A stretch of 64,000 bases of DNA from Curtobacterium sp. 9128. GTDB taxonomy: Bacteria > Actinomycetota > Actinomycetes > Actinomycetales > Microbacteriaceae. The stretch covers positions 1,488,001 to 1,552,000 of the forward strand of contig NZ_LT576451.1 of NCBI RefSeq assembly GCF_900086645.1, read 5' to 3'. Positions 28,386 through 35,995 of this stretch are shown in pieces; position 1 is the first letter of the stretch; every line of letters begins with the position of its first letter. The notes beneath the pieces were generated by a model that was given only the letters and a program-made list of their open reading frames with translations, was not told the origin of the DNA and did not search any database. A program made the translations under genes and the position numbers.

Positions 28386-28388
28386 GGC

Positions 28389-29147
28389 CTACTTGTCGAC
28401 GAGCGTGACCTCGAACGAGTAGCGGTCGGGGCGGTAGCAGTGCACGCCGTACTCGACCGCGCGGCCCGAGGCGTCGTACGCGGTCCGGCTCATCGTGAGG
28501 ACGGGGTCGCCGTCCTCGATCTCGAGGAGGTTCGCCTCTTCGTCGGTCACCGCGCGGGCACCGATCCGCTGCTTCGCGACACGCATCGTCACGCCTCGGC
28601 CGCGGAGCAGCTGGTAGAGGCCGTGCTCCTGCAGGTCGGTGTCGGTGATCTCGAGGAACTCCGGCGGCAGGTAGTTCTCGAGGATGGCCATCGGCACGTC
28701 CTCGGCGAACCGGACCCGGCGGATGTGGGCGACGGTCGTCCCCGGCGCGACACCGAGGGCCTCGGCGACGACGTCCGACGCGGGGACGTCGTTCCGCTCG
28801 AGGAGCTTCGTCGCGGGGGCCTGTGAACCCTGCGCGAGGTCGTCGTACAGACTCGTCAGCTCGACCTTGCGTGTGACCGGGCCGTGCACGACCTGCGTCC
28901 CGATGCCACGACGGCGGACCAGGAGGCCCTTGTCGACGAGGTCCTGGATCGCCCGGCGGATCGTCGGACGCGACAACCCGAGCCGTTCACCCAGCGCGAT
29001 CTCGTTCTCGAGCCGGGCACCCGGTGGCATCGCACCGGAGCGGATCGACTCCTCGATGCGGGATGCCACCTGGAAGTAGAGGGGCATCGGACCCGACCGG
29101 TCCAGGTCCATGAACAGGTCGGACGGCAGCTGGCCTTCGTTGGTCAT
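28389..29147 (-). CDS. GntR (HutC/UTRA) family regulator, probable inositol repressor
   Basis: A 252-residue regulator with an N-terminal winged helix (about 15-85; LGLSRPTIRRAIQDLVDKG is the recognition region) and a C-terminal UTRA ligand-binding domain (about 95-245). Its start is ATG 29147 with AAGGA 6 nt upstream. It converges on the tautomerase gene with a 3-bp gap. A palindrome 45 bp upstream of its own start matches the iolC operator, implying autoregulation; control of the iol genes by an inositol-derived ligand is inferred. Confidence 0.88.
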   Translation of the reverse strand: MTNEGQLPSDLFMDLDRSGPMPLYFQVASRIEESIRSGAMPPGARLENEIALGERLGLSRPTIRRAIQDLVDKGLLVRRRGIGTQVVHGPVTRKVELTSLYDDLAQGSQAPATKLLERNDVPASDVVAEALGVAPGTTVAHIRRVRFAEDVPMAILENYLPPEFLEITDTDLQEHGLYQLLRGRGVTMRVAKQRIGARAVTDEEANLLEIEDGDPVLTMSRTAYDASGRAVEYGVHCYRPDRYSFEVTLVDK

Positions 29148-29191
29148 CGCGGTCCTTCGGGGGAGTACGGGTCCGGCGACTGTGCCGGGGG

Positions 29192-29205
29192 AATGTCGTG
29201 ACAAT
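29192..29205. promoter_or_regulatory. Candidate autoregulatory operator of gntR
   Basis: AATGTCGTGACAAT contains half-sites ATGT/ACAA with a 4-bp spacer, nearly identical to ATGTCATGACAT before iolC. It is 45-58 bp upstream of the gntR start; read on the minus strand its edge TTGTCA could serve as a -35. Confidence 0.65.
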
Positions 29206-29238
29206 ACCACCGGGCTCGCGGCCCACCGGGCGACGGGG

Positions 29239-29874
29239 TCAGTCGGCGAAGATCATCGGGCGGCGGGACAGCCGCGGCTGGTTCGCCGCCTTCGGCTTCT
29301 CCGCGCGGATCCGCACCGGGTTGATCGACACCCGGGTCGCGGCACCGAGCGCCTCGACCGTGTCGACGTCGTGCCGGCCGGCGGCGTGGACGACGATCGC
29401 CGCACAGGCCTCGGCGTCGGCGGCGGCGTCGTGGTGCTGGAAGCCCTCGAAGCCAGCGGCCATCGCGGCGACGGGCAGGCGGTACGAGTCGAGGGTGTAC
29501 GTCTTGCGGGCCACCTGCAGGGAGCACATCGAGTGGTGCTCCGACAGCGCGATGCCCGTTGCGGAGCAGCCGCCGGCGATGACACCCATGTCGAAGCGGG
29601 CGTTGTGCGCGACGAGGACGTCACCCTCGGCGAAGGCGACGAGGTCCGGGTACTGCTGCTCCCATGTCTTGGCGCGGACGACGTCCTCGGCGACGATGCC
29701 GTGGATGCGGGTGTTCCACTCGAGGAAGTCGTCGTGTCCCATCGGCGGGCGGATGAACCACGACGCGCGGTCCACGACCCGGCCGGACCGGACCTTGACG
29801 AGTCCGACGGAACACGCGCTGGCGGGCGAGCTGTTCGCGGTCTCGAAGTCGATCGCGGTGAAGTTCAACGGCAC
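29239..29874 (-). CDS. DEDDh 3'-5' exonuclease (DnaQ/PolC epsilon-like)
   Basis: A 211-residue exonuclease with the DEDDh signature: Asp9/Glu11 in FTAIDFETA, Asp in HNARFD, and the terminal His-Asp in HHDAAADAEA. It resembles stand-alone DNA polymerase III epsilon-like proteins used in repair or RNA turnover. The C-terminal 35 residues are basic. The GTG at 29874 places the first catalytic strand at residue 5, as in homologues, and has a weak -10 (GACGAT) 7 nt upstream; an ATG at 29904 would add ten residues. Confidence 0.87.
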   Translation of the reverse strand: MPLNFTAIDFETANSSPASACSVGLVKVRSGRVVDRASWFIRPPMGHDDFLEWNTRIHGIVAEDVVRAKTWEQQYPDLVAFAEGDVLVAHNARFDMGVIAGGCSATGIALSEHHSMCSLQVARKTYTLDSYRLPVAAMAAGFEGFQHHDAAADAEACAAIVVHAAGRHDVDTVEALGAATRVSINPVRIRAEKPKAANQPRLSRRPMIFAD

Positions 29875-29943
29875 GCGTCCGATCGTCGCACGGAGCGCCG
29901 ACATCTCCGGAAGCCGGGTCGGCGTTGCGCCGGTGCGGTCGGA

Positions 29944-30405
29944 TCAGCGGCGCCGGGTTCGGCGGGAGCCCCGGCGGCGGCGCGCGGTCGTTCGCCACGT
30001 CGCGGCCTGACGCGCACGCTCAGCCGCCCAGTACGGGTCGAGGAGCGTCCCGACGAGCTCGAACGCGACCGCGACGGCATCGAGTCGCCAGCGCGGCGGG
30101 AGGCTCTCGACGTGGGTGGTGAAGGCATCGGCGAAGCCCGAGGTCGTCGACGGGAACGCGAACTCGACCGGGAGCGTTGCCAGCCGGAAGCCGTCCTCCT
30201 CGTCGTGGTCGATCGTCGCGGCCTCCGGGTCGTAGTCGACGAGGACGTCGGCCTCGAGTTCGGCGAGCGTGTCGTGCAGGGTCTCGAGGTCGCGTGGTGG
30301 CGTCGCGGCGAGCGCGTCGATCGTCTCCGGGGTGAAGTACCGCCGTTGCCCTCGGGCGTCGTACCCCATCGAGTGCACACCGAGCTGATCGCGTTCGAAC
30401 CACAT
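29944..30405 (-). CDS. Hypothetical protein
   Basis: A 153-residue protein I do not recognise. The N-terminus has FERDQLGVHSMGYDARGQRRYF, the middle is strongly acidic (about 45-75), then a helical region ending WAAERARQAATW, and the C-terminal tail is Arg-rich (10 Arg in the last 18), which may bind nucleic acid. It starts at ATG 30405, divergent from the small hydrolase (30-bp gap between starts). Confidence 0.6.
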   Translation of the reverse strand: MWFERDQLGVHSMGYDARGQRRYFTPETIDALAATPPRDLETLHDTLAELEADVLVDYDPEAATIDHDEEDGFRLATLPVEFAFPSTTSGFADAFTTHVESLPPRWRLDAVAVAFELVGTLLDPYWAAERARQAATWRTTARRRRGSRRTRRR

Positions 30406-30435
30406 GCAGGCCAGGCTGCCACGTACGGTGAGGTC

Positions 30436-30957
30436 ATGGTGACAGTGCTGCTCCTCGCCGGTGCCGGGTACGGGCAACAGGCGCCGCTGCTCTGGTGGTC
30501 GAAGCAGATCGCGCTCGAGGCCGGGTGCGAGGTGATCGCTCCGAACTGGATCGTCGACGACGCGGCGGGGGAGACACCCGTCGCGTTCGTGGAGACCGAG
30601 ATCGCGACGGCCCTCGGAGACCGGCTGCCCGACCTCGTCGTCGCGAAGTCCTTCGGCTGCTTCGCGCTGCCGTGGGCGGTCCGGAACGGGGTTCGCGGCG
30701 TGTGGCTGACGCCGGTGCTCACACATGACGACGTCGCGGCGGCGCTCGCCGCCGCTGCCGACGGGAACGTCGCGATCGGCGGGTCGGACGACCCCATGTG
30801 GCGGCCCGAGCGTGTCCCGGGGACGGCTGCGAGCCTCCAGACCGTTGCCGGCGCCGACCACTCGCTCCACGTGACCGGAGACTGGCGGCGATCGCAGCGG
30901 TTGCAGGCCGACGTCTTCGAGACCGTCGCGGCGGCCGTTCAGGCGCTCGGCCGTTAG
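30436..30957 (+). CDS. Small alpha/beta-hydrolase-fold protein
   Basis: A 173-residue protein with a compact alpha/beta-hydrolase-like layout: an N-terminal strand LLLAGAGYG, a nucleophile-elbow-like VVAKSFGCFAL (Ser near 75), an acidic position in IGGSDDPMW, and a late His in GADHSLHV (about 149-154). This suggests a Ser-Asp-His triad in a short hydrolase; the substrate is unknown. TACGGT (30424-30429) is 6 nt before ATG, so it appears leaderless. Confidence 0.75.
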   Translation: MVTVLLLAGAGYGQQAPLLWWSKQIALEAGCEVIAPNWIVDDAAGETPVAFVETEIATALGDRLPDLVVAKSFGCFALPWAVRNGVRGVWLTPVLTHDDVAAALAAAADGNVAIGGSDDPMWRPERVPGTAASLQTVAGADHSLHVTGDWRRSQRLQADVFETVAAAVQALGR

Positions 30958-30968
30958 GCTCTACTCCC

Positions 30969-32042
30969 GTGGCTCTCACCATCGGAATCGTCGGTCTCCC
31001 GAACGTCGGCAAGTCGACGCTCTTCAACGCGCTGACCAAGAACCAGGTCCTGGCCGCGAACTACCCCTTCGCGACCATCGAACCGAACGTCGGCGTGGTG
31101 AACCTGCCCGACTCGCGGCTCGATGAGCTCGCCGGGCTGTTCCACTCGGAGAAGACCGTGCCCGCGCCGGTGTCGTTCGTCGACATCGCCGGCATCGTCA
31201 AGGGCGCGAGCGAAGGCGAGGGGCTCGGCAACAAGTTCCTCGCGAACATCCGCGAAGCCGACGCCATCGCGCAGGTCGTCCGCGGGTTCACCGACGACGA
31301 TGTCGTGCACGTCGCGAACAAGGTCTCCCCGAAGGACGACCTCGAGGTGATCAACACCGAGCTGATCCTCGCGGACATGGAGACCATCGACAAGGCGCTC
31401 CCGCGGTACGAGAAGATGCTCAAGCTGAAGCAGGCCGAGCCGATCGTGCTCGAGACGGCGAAGGAGGCACGGGCGGCGCTCGAGCAGGGCACGCTCCTCT
31501 CCGCCACGTCGATCGACCTCGCACCGATCGCGGAACTCGGGCTGCTCAGCGCGAAGCGGTTCATCTTCGTCTTCAACGTCGACGAGGCGATCCTCACCGA
31601 CGACGCTCGCAAGGCTGAGCTCGCCGCACTCGTCGCTCCCGCGCAGGCAGTGTTCCTGGACGCGCAGGTCGAGTCCGAGCTGATCGAGCTCGACCCCGCT
31701 GACGCCCGCGAGCTCCTCGAGTCCACCGGGCAGACGGAATCAGGGCTCGACCAGCTCGCACGCATCGGGTTCGACACCCTCGGGCTGCAGACCTACCTGA
31801 CGGCCGGGCCGAAGGAAGCGCGTGCGTGGACGATCGGCAAGGGGTGGAAGGCTCCCCAGGCCGCCGGGGTCATCCACACCGACTTCGAGAAGGGCTTCAT
31901 CAAGGCGGAGGTCATCTCGTTCGCCGACCTGATGGAAGCGGGGTCGATCGCCGAGGCCCGTGCGCACGGCAAGGCCCGGATCGAGGGCAAGGACTACGTG
32001 ATGCAGGACGGCGACGTGGTGGAGTTCCGGTTCAACAACTGA
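30969..32042 (+). CDS. ychF: Redox-regulated ATPase YchF
   Basis: A 357-residue universally conserved Obg-related P-loop protein. G1 is GLPNVGKST (about 9-17) and the G3 region VDIAGIVKGAS. In place of the guanine-specific NKxD motif it has NVDE, which is the known reason YchF prefers ATP. A coiled-coil segment (about 125-200) and a C-terminal TGS domain (about 275-357) complete the family architecture. It binds ribosomes and has been linked to stress responses. GTG 30969 has TAGGCT (30955-30960) 8 nt upstream, whose TAG is also the stop codon of the preceding gene. Confidence 0.96.
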   Translation: MALTIGIVGLPNVGKSTLFNALTKNQVLAANYPFATIEPNVGVVNLPDSRLDELAGLFHSEKTVPAPVSFVDIAGIVKGASEGEGLGNKFLANIREADAIAQVVRGFTDDDVVHVANKVSPKDDLEVINTELILADMETIDKALPRYEKMLKLKQAEPIVLETAKEARAALEQGTLLSATSIDLAPIAELGLLSAKRFIFVFNVDEAILTDDARKAELAALVAPAQAVFLDAQVESELIELDPADARELLESTGQTESGLDQLARIGFDTLGLQTYLTAGPKEARAWTIGKGWKAPQAAGVIHTDFEKGFIKAEVISFADLMEAGSIAEARAHGKARIEGKDYVMQDGDVVEFRFNN

Positions 32043-32061
32043 CCCGCGCTAGCGTGTCGGG

Positions 32062-32499
32062 GTGATCCGGCACGAGCACTTCGGCGTCTACGGGGCGTGG
32101 CTGCAGGACGGCCTGCTCGTGACCGTCGAGAAGTCCCGCGGTCCGTACACCGGATGGATCGACCTGCCGGGCGGAGCGCCGGAGCCCGGCGAGACCGAGA
32201 TCCAGACGCTCCGACGCGAGCTCGACGAAGAGTGTGGCGTGACGCTCGCCGGGGCAACCGGGTGGGAGTCGTTCGAGTTCCACCTCGACCCTGCGAGCGA
32301 CGGAACTCCGATCGACTTCGTCCACCGGGGCCGGATCGCGCTGGTACGGATCGACGAGCCCGTCCGCGAAGTGGTCGACGTCGAGGACGTCGCTCGGGTG
32401 GTGCTGGCCTCCCCACACTCGGCCGTGCCACTGACCCCGGCTGCGCAACGGGCGTGGGCGATGCTCGGCCGACCCGTCAGCGGTACGGTTCCTGCATGA
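32062..32499 (+). CDS. Nudix hydrolase
   Basis: A 145-residue Nudix protein with a full Nudix box at about 37-60: GG-x5-E-x7-RELDEECGV, including the metal-binding Glu cluster. Substrate cannot be read from this. TAGCGT (32050-32055) is 6 nt before GTG 32062, so the gene is likely leaderless. It overlaps the next gene by 4 nt (ATGA), suggesting a functional pair. Confidence 0.9.
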   Translation: MIRHEHFGVYGAWLQDGLLVTVEKSRGPYTGWIDLPGGAPEPGETEIQTLRRELDEECGVTLAGATGWESFEFHLDPASDGTPIDFVHRGRIALVRIDEPVREVVDVEDVARVVLASPHSAVPLTPAAQRAWAMLGRPVSGTVPA

Positions 32500-32960
32500 C
32501 GTACACGGTCGACTTCGTCGATGTCTCCACCACCGGGCTCGAGTCGTCCCCGGTCGCCGAAGCACTCGCCGGGCTGCGCGCGAACGAAGCCCGGTACTAC
32601 AAGAACAAGTACGACCACGTGTTCGTCACGAGTACCCCGGACGAAGCCCCCGAGGTGCTGGACCTCGTCACGCGCGTGCTGCACGACGAGCGGGGCATCG
32701 TGATCGCGTCGCCCCCGCTCGAGGCCAGCGGGTTCGAGGTTGGCGGACTCCGGATGGCGTACGTGTTCTACGAGTCCGGTCTGGCGATCAACGTGATGTA
32801 CGCGATCGAGGACGGCGGGAAGCGCGCGGTGGGGTTCAAGCTGTCGATGGGCATGGACGTGCCCGAGGAGCTGTCTGCGTTCAAGTTCGCCCGACAGCGG
32901 TCGAAACTGGCGGGAGAGATCCGCGGCTCGTACTTCGTCATCAAGGGCGAGTACGCCTGA
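32496..32960 (+). CDS. Hypothetical protein coupled to the Nudix gene
   Basis: A 154-residue soluble mixed alpha/beta protein with no motif I recognise. Notable segments are ANEARYYKNKYDHVFVTS (about 29-46) and FKFARQRSKLAGEI near the C-terminus. The only functional hint is translational coupling to the Nudix hydrolase. Confidence 0.65.
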   Translation: MTYTVDFVDVSTTGLESSPVAEALAGLRANEARYYKNKYDHVFVTSTPDEAPEVLDLVTRVLHDERGIVIASPPLEASGFEVGGLRMAYVFYESGLAINVMYAIEDGGKRAVGFKLSMGMDVPEELSAFKFARQRSKLAGEIRGSYFVIKGEYA

Positions 32961-32990
32961 GCCCTACGCGAGCAGTGAGCTGAGCACGCT

Positions 32991-33368
32991 TCAGCCAGGG
33001 GGCGATCCGTACCGTCGGGAGTACGCCTCGACGAACCTGCCGACGTGCACGAATCCCCAGCGACCGATGATCGCGGCGAGGGGCTCGTCCGTGGTGGACT
33101 GGAGTTCCGTACGGACCCCCTCGAGCCGGAGGCGCTGCACGTACTGCAACGGCGAGATCCCGAACTGCGTCCGGAATCCCCTTTGGGACTCGCCGGGACT
33201 GACACCCGCAGCACGCGCGATCGTCTCCGTCGTCAGGGGTTCCGTGACGTGCGTCGAGATGTAGACGACGGCGGCGACCACGCTGTCGGACATCGCGTCG
33301 TCGTTCGCTGACGGGTCATTCGGGGTACCCGATGGCGGAAAGCCGAAAGAGGAACGCTGCGCGGTCAT
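32991..33368 (-). CDS. Short AraC-type DNA-binding protein
   Basis: A 125-residue protein that is essentially one AraC/XylS DNA-binding domain: first helix-turn-helix around LTTETIARAAGVSPGESQRGF (about 45-65 with RGFRTQFGISPLQYVQRLRL following) and a second around WGFVHVGRFVEAYSRRYG. It has no ligand-binding domain beyond 30 low-complexity residues. AGGAG lies 7 nt before the ATG, so it looks like an intact gene, although loss of an N-terminal domain is possible. The target is unknown. Confidence 0.78.
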   Translation of the reverse strand: MTAQRSSFGFPPSGTPNDPSANDDAMSDSVVAAVVYISTHVTEPLTTETIARAAGVSPGESQRGFRTQFGISPLQYVQRLRLEGVRTELQSTTDEPLAAIIGRWGFVHVGRFVEAYSRRYGSPPG

Positions 33369-33488
33369 GATCGTCTCCTGTCATCGGAATGGTGTCTTCC
33401 GGCGACCAGGGACTGGGGCAGCTCGAACGCAACGCTAGGCGTGCAGGACCCGCGCGCGCAAGACCCGTGTGCCGACAGCGAGGGTGCG

Positions 33489-34259
33489 TCACCCCCGCAG
33501 CGTCAGGACCTCCGCACCGTCTTCGGTGATCGCGATGGTGTGCTCGCTGTGGGCGGTCCGCGCGCCGGTGGCGCTGCGGAGCGTCCAGCCGTCCGGGTCG
33601 GTCACCAGCACGTCGGTGTCGGCCATCACCCACGGCTCGAGCGCCAGCAGGAGCCCCGGCCGGAGCACGTAGCCGCGGCCCGGCCGTCCGTCGTTCGAGA
33701 TGTGCGGGTCCTGGTGCATCGTCGACCCGACGCCGTGCCCGCCGAACTCCATGTTGATCGGGTAGCCGGCCTCGTGCAGGACCGTACCGATCGCGTGGGA
33801 CAGATCACCGATGCGTGCTCCTGGGGCGGCAGCGGCGATGCCGGCTGCGAGGGCGCGCTCGGTCGCATCGATCATCGCGACGTCCTCGGGCCGTGCCGCT
33901 GACCCGACGACGAAGCTCACGGCGGAGTCCGCGACGACGCCGTCGAGCGAGACGGCGAGGTCGAGCGTCAGGAGGTCACCGTCGCGGAGGGCGTAGTCGT
34001 GCGGGAGTCCGTGCAGGACGGCGTCGTTCACGGCGGTGCAGATGTAGTGGCCGAACGGGCCGCGGCCGAACGACGGCGCGTAGTCGACGTAGCTCGACAC
34101 GGCGCCGGCTTCGAGGATCATCGCCCTCGCCCACCGGTCGATGCCCAGGAGGTTCGTGCCCACCGTCGCCCGCCCCTGCAGGGTGTGCAGGATCCGGCCG
34201 ACGAGCGCACCGACGGCGCGTGCGCGGGGGAGTTCGGTCGGGGTGAGGAGCTCGATCAT
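33489..34259 (-). CDS. map: Type I methionine aminopeptidase
   Basis: A 256-residue pita-bread-fold metallopeptidase removing initiator Met. All five metal ligands are present: Asp100, Asp111, His175, Glu208 and Glu239. It lies outside the usual secY-adk context, so it may be a second, accessory enzyme (inference). Its start codon is 6 nt from a strong -10, TATAGT (34266-34271 on the minus strand), giving a leaderless message from a promoter that overlaps that of the divergent XRE regulator. Confidence 0.93.
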   Translation of the reverse strand: MIELLTPTELPRARAVGALVGRILHTLQGRATVGTNLLGIDRWARAMILEAGAVSSYVDYAPSFGRGPFGHYICTAVNDAVLHGLPHDYALRDGDLLTLDLAVSLDGVVADSAVSFVVGSAARPEDVAMIDATERALAAGIAAAAPGARIGDLSHAIGTVLHEAGYPINMEFGGHGVGSTMHQDPHISNDGRPGRGYVLRPGLLLALEPWVMADTDVLVTDPDGWTLRSATGARTAHSEHTIAITEDGAEVLTLRG

Positions 34260-34265
34260 GCAATA

Positions 34266-34284
34266 ACTATACCGGTACTAGTAT
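34266..34284. promoter_or_regulatory. Overlapping divergent promoters and twin palindromes (map / XRE)
   Basis: Minus-strand -10 TATAGT (34266-34271) serves map and plus-strand -10 TAGTAT (34279-34284) serves the XRE gene. Each start codon is 6-7 nt from its -10. The -10 boxes are only 7 bp apart, so the two polymerase footprints overlap and each -35 would lie near the other gene's start. Two overlapping palindromes, TACCGGTA (34270-34277) and TACTAGTA (34276-34283), cover this region and could be the regulator's binding sites. Confidence 0.65.
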
Positions 34285-34291
34285 GGGCGCC

Positions 34292-34555
34292 ATGGTCCGG
34301 CTCCCACTCACCCCCGCAGACGTCGAACGCGGTCAGCGCCTGGGTGCGCTGCTCCGCCGGGCGCGCGGCGATCGGTCGATGCTCCAGACGGCGCTCGACG
34401 CCGGGGTGTCCCCGGAGACGTTGCGGAAGATCGAGACCGGGCGGGTGGCGACACCGGCGTTCCCGACGATTGCCGCCATCGCGGACGTCCTCGGGCTGTC
34501 GCTCGACGAGGTCTGGGCGGAGATCACCGCCGCCGAGCGCCGGCTCGCGTCCTGA
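34292..34555 (+). CDS. XRE-family helix-turn-helix regulator
   Basis: An 87-residue single-domain Cro/CI-type HTH protein (helices around residues 12-70, with LQTALDAGVSPETLRKIE as turn and recognition helix). ATG 34292 is preferred over ATG 34283 because the TAGTAT -10 box overlaps the latter and lies 7 nt before the former. It is divergent from map with a shared promoter region, so control of map and of itself is likely. Confidence 0.85.
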   Translation: MVRLPLTPADVERGQRLGALLRRARGDRSMLQTALDAGVSPETLRKIETGRVATPAFPTIAAIADVLGLSLDEVWAEITAAERRLAS

Positions 34556-34558
34556 CCC

Positions 34559-34939
34559 TCAGTCGACGATCGCGATGATCGCCTGGGGGATCCGCTGTTC
34601 GATGACGTCCCAGACGATGTTCTTCTGCGCCGCTCGGTAGTCGTGCGACAGGATGTTGCGCGTACGACGGACCGATGCGAGCGGGAGGTCAGCCGGGAGC
34701 AGCGCCGAACGGTCCGTCGGAAGCCTGCTCAGGAGGTCGTCGAAGTGGATGATCACGGCCTCTGCGGCTCGGTACGTCAAGCTGCGGTCGGCCATGAACG
34801 CATCACGTCCGTGTTCGACGATCTGCGCGCACTCGGAGAGGAGATCGATGAGGCTCGCCTCCAGGGCAGGCCAGCGGTCGATCGTCGATTCGGCGCGCGC
34901 GGGATCGACGCGGGGCCTCGGCGTGAACGATCCGGTCAC
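34559..34939 (-). CDS. HepT-like HEPN-domain toxin
   Basis: A 126-residue all-helical HEPN protein with the HepT motif R-x4-H-x-Y at Arg94, His99 and Tyr101 (in RNILSHDY). HepT toxins are ribonucleases, neutralised in type VII modules when the MntA nucleotidyltransferase adenylylates this Tyr. Its start overlaps the antitoxin stop by 4 nt, the usual antitoxin-first order. It ends 3 bp from the convergent XRE gene. An internal ATG could give a shorter protein. Confidence 0.85.
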   Translation of the reverse strand: MTGSFTPRPRVDPARAESTIDRWPALEASLIDLLSECAQIVEHGRDAFMADRSLTYRAAEAVIIHFDDLLSRLPTDRSALLPADLPLASVRRTRNILSHDYRAAQKNIVWDVIEQRIPQAIIAIVD

Positions 34940-35400
34940 AGCGGGACCGCTTGTTCCCGGACGTGTGCGAAGTGTTCGTCGACGACCTGGCCGTCGGTGA
35001 GGAGATCGACGGCGAAGCCCGTGATGCCCTCCACCGCGTCGGCGAATCCGCCGAGATCGAACAGCGATGCTTCCGGGCGGAGGGTCACGAGCAGGTCGAT
35101 GTCACTGTGCTCGTCGTCCTCGCCGCGCACGGCGGACCCGAACACGCGGACGTCGGTGAGGTTGAAGCGCGTCGCCTCGGTTCGGATCGCGTCGGCGTAC
35201 ACGGACAGCGGGATGCTCGGGCGCATGCGAGCCGCTGTCAGCAGGCGTTCGAGCGACTCGACGCGAGGGAGCTTCCGGCCGCTCTCGTATGCGGAGATCG
35301 TCGGCTGCTGCACGCCTGCGACGCGAGCCAGGTCCGACTGTGACATCCCGATGTCCTCGCGAGCGAATCGGATCAGCTCGGCTGCCTTGTCGGTACGCAT
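34936..35400 (-). CDS. MntA-like nucleotidyltransferase antitoxin with N-terminal XRE domain
   Basis: A 154-residue fusion. Residues 1-58 form an XRE helix-turn-helix (SQSDLARVAGVQQPTISAYE); residues about 60-150 form a minimal nucleotidyltransferase with the G-S-x10-D-x-D motif at Gly88-Ser89 and Asp100/Asp102. In MntA this site adenylylates HepT. The HTH fusion would let the antitoxin repress its own promoter. GAGG lies 5 nt before the ATG. Confidence 0.85.
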   Translation of the reverse strand: MRTDKAAELIRFAREDIGMSQSDLARVAGVQQPTISAYESGRKLPRVESLERLLTAARMRPSIPLSVYADAIRTEATRFNLTDVRVFGSAVRGEDDEHSDIDLLVTLRPEASLFDLGGFADAVEGITGFAVDLLTDGQVVDEHFAHVREQAVPL

Positions 35401-35405
35401 CAGGA

Positions 35406-35428
35406 CCTCCTATAGCTCCCGACTATAG
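35406..35428 (-). promoter_or_regulatory. Promoter/operator of the HepT-MntA module
   Basis: Two CTATAG hexamers (35410-35415 and 35423-35428) are 13 bp apart; the distal one forms part of a minus-strand -10, TATAGT (35422-35427), and the proximal one abuts the ribosome binding site AGGAGG (35406-35411). The pair straddles the expected start of transcription, a good place for the XRE-fused antitoxin to bind. Confidence 0.6.
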
Positions 35429-35542
35429 CGGCGGACTCGCCCGCCATGGGGCGCGGTGGCGTGCGCCCGGTTCATCCACCGAACGCATCCACTGGGCTGT
35501 CGTGGACCCACGGGTGCCTACCGTGCAATGCGGAGGTGGAAC

Positions 35543-35890
35543 GTGAAGTACATCAACTACGACGGCAGCATCGTCATGACGGGTGATCGCATCGCCGAAG
35601 CACTCGCCGACTACGCGGCGGTCCTCGGCGCCAACGGGCGTACGGACTCGGTCCACGTCCCGACCGTCGCCGAGGACGGTTCGATCGAGACGACCACGGT
35701 CCTGGTGGGGCCGGCGAGCGAGCTGGTGCTGACGGCAGCGCCGGACGACGAACTCGAGTACGAGGATCCCGATTTCATCCGCCGACTTCGTGATGCGGCG
35801 GCACACGCAGGCCCTGATGGCCCGCTGAACGCCGACGGCCGCACGCCCTTCGCGGGAGCCGACGACCCGGAACCGTTCCCGGACGCCTGA
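35543..35890 (+). CDS. Hypothetical protein, conserved-looking
   Basis: A 115-residue acidic protein. It begins KYINYDGSIVMTGDRIAEALADYAAVL and continues with a beta-strand region (SVHVPTVAEDG...TTTVLVGPASEL) and a disordered Pro/Asp-rich C-terminus. No catalytic motif is evident. GTG 35543 has GGAGG (35532-35536) 6 nt upstream. It is followed by a strong hairpin terminator, supporting a real monocistronic gene. Confidence 0.7.
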   Translation: MKYINYDGSIVMTGDRIAEALADYAAVLGANGRTDSVHVPTVAEDGSIETTTVLVGPASELVLTAAPDDELEYEDPDFIRRLRDAAAHAGPDGPLNADGRTPFAGADDPEPFPDA

Positions 35891-35905
35891 GGCGCCCCGG
35901 GAACG

Positions 35906-35937
35906 ACGAAACGCCGCCGAAATCGGCGGCGTTTCGT
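35906..35937. terminator. Hairpin terminator between convergent genes
   Basis: A perfect 15-bp stem (35906-35920 with 35923-35937; ACGAAACGCCGCCGA) closes around two A residues. Both flanks have A/T-containing ends (CGAA / TTCG), fitting a bidirectional terminator for the hypothetical gene and the convergent small OB-fold-like gene. Confidence 0.8.
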
Positions 35938-35995
35938 GTATTCGGGGGGGTTCTCGAGGGGCGAGCCGGGCGAGCCTCCGGACGGGAGGCCCGAC

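Noticed and set aside
32991-33368. AraC-type gene as a truncated pseudogene
   Set aside because: A ribosome binding site, intact HTH pair and clean ends suggest a functional single-domain regulator; truncation cannot be excluded.
34559-35400. MNT/HEPN pair as part of a larger defence island
   Set aside because: No restriction, Abi, CBASS or other defence genes adjoin; it stands alone as a toxin-antitoxin module.
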